Positions 62,778 through 64,000 of a DNA stretch of 64,000 nucleotides are shown piece after piece. The notes beneath the pieces were generated by a model. That model worked only from the letters and a program-made list of their open reading frames with translations, was not told where the DNA came from and did no database searches. The stretch comes from Chryseobacterium gilvum (lineage in GTDB: Bacteria; Bacteroidota; Bacteroidia; Flavobacteriales; Weeksellaceae), in assembly GCF_025628965.1 (NCBI RefSeq), contig NZ_JAOTEN010000004.1:124001-188000 (forward strand), given 5' to 3'. The translations under genes were made by a program, and so were the position numbers. Positions within the stretch are counted from its first letter, which is position 1. Each line of letters opens with the position of its first letter.

Positions 62778-64000
<1,223 letters not shown>

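Overview
The window is a chromosomal segment of a Bacteroidota bacterium, most likely a Chryseobacterium-like member of the Flavobacteriia (Weeksellaceae). The signs are AT-rich DNA, a SusC/SusD pair, secreted proteins with type IX secretion (T9SS) C-terminal sorting domains, a TamB gene followed by a lipoprotein TamA homologue (TamL), HMG-CoA reductase, and many TAnnTTTG promoter boxes of the Bacteroidota type just upstream of start codons. It is a mostly housekeeping region. I see no prophage, transposase, integrase, CRISPR array or rRNA, and no gene-free stretch longer than 300 bases.

Layout. 1-6 kb: truncated Lrp/AsnC regulator, EEP-fold hydrolase, ndh-trmD operon (ATGA overlap), divergent GH25 lysozyme, GNAT-like protein and a DUF1761 membrane protein. 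6-13 kb: ABC-F ATPase, a 51-aa membrane protein, a Gfo/Idh/MocA oxidoreductase, a siderophore-type TonB receptor with a PepSY protein, and an outer-membrane barrel. 13-19 kb: peroxiredoxin, MscS channel, a Cys-rich membrane-anchored protein, sucC, and an HMG-CoA reductase operon with a 51-aa membrane protein and a DUF423 protein. 19-29 kb: a radical-SAM/DUF4130 pair predicted to act on DNA, pfkA-gapA, an unknown membrane protein enclosed between gapA and a decayed copy of the gapA 3' end, an MpaB/Lcp-type oxygenase, recA and htpG. 29-33.5 kb: an alkyltransferase-like protein lacking the reactive Cys, a GC-rich non-coding element, a deoxyhypusine-synthase-like enzyme, an outer-membrane barrel, arfB, menE and two identical tRNA-Gln genes in tandem. 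33.5-42 kb: tamB, tamL and a YihY-family gene. 42-55 kb: argS with an internal insertion, a susCD pair, rnhB, yidC, pyrG, yceI and radA. 55-64 kb: two T9SS cargo proteins (metzincin protease, leucine-rich-repeat protein), acpH-like, DUF6702, HupE/UreJ and M1 peptidase genes, then groES and the first part of groL, which runs off the end.

How genes fit together. TamB/TamL, YidC, the barrels, SusCD and the TonB receptor belong to envelope biogenesis and uptake. pfkA-gapA and sucC belong to central carbon metabolism, and HMG-CoA reductase to the mevalonate route. recA, radA, rnhB, the Atl-like protein and the radical-SAM pair relate to DNA maintenance. htpG and groESL share a similar upstream arrangement: a TGnCAAAATnnC-type site starting exactly 25 bp before a TGG that resembles a sigma-54 -24 element.

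The observations most worth a second look are the gapA 3'-end relic that brackets an unknown gene, the shared heat-shock promoter architecture, the radical-SAM/DUF4130 pair, the argS insertion, and the GC-rich element at 29.6 kb. None is proven to be a new system from sequence alone.
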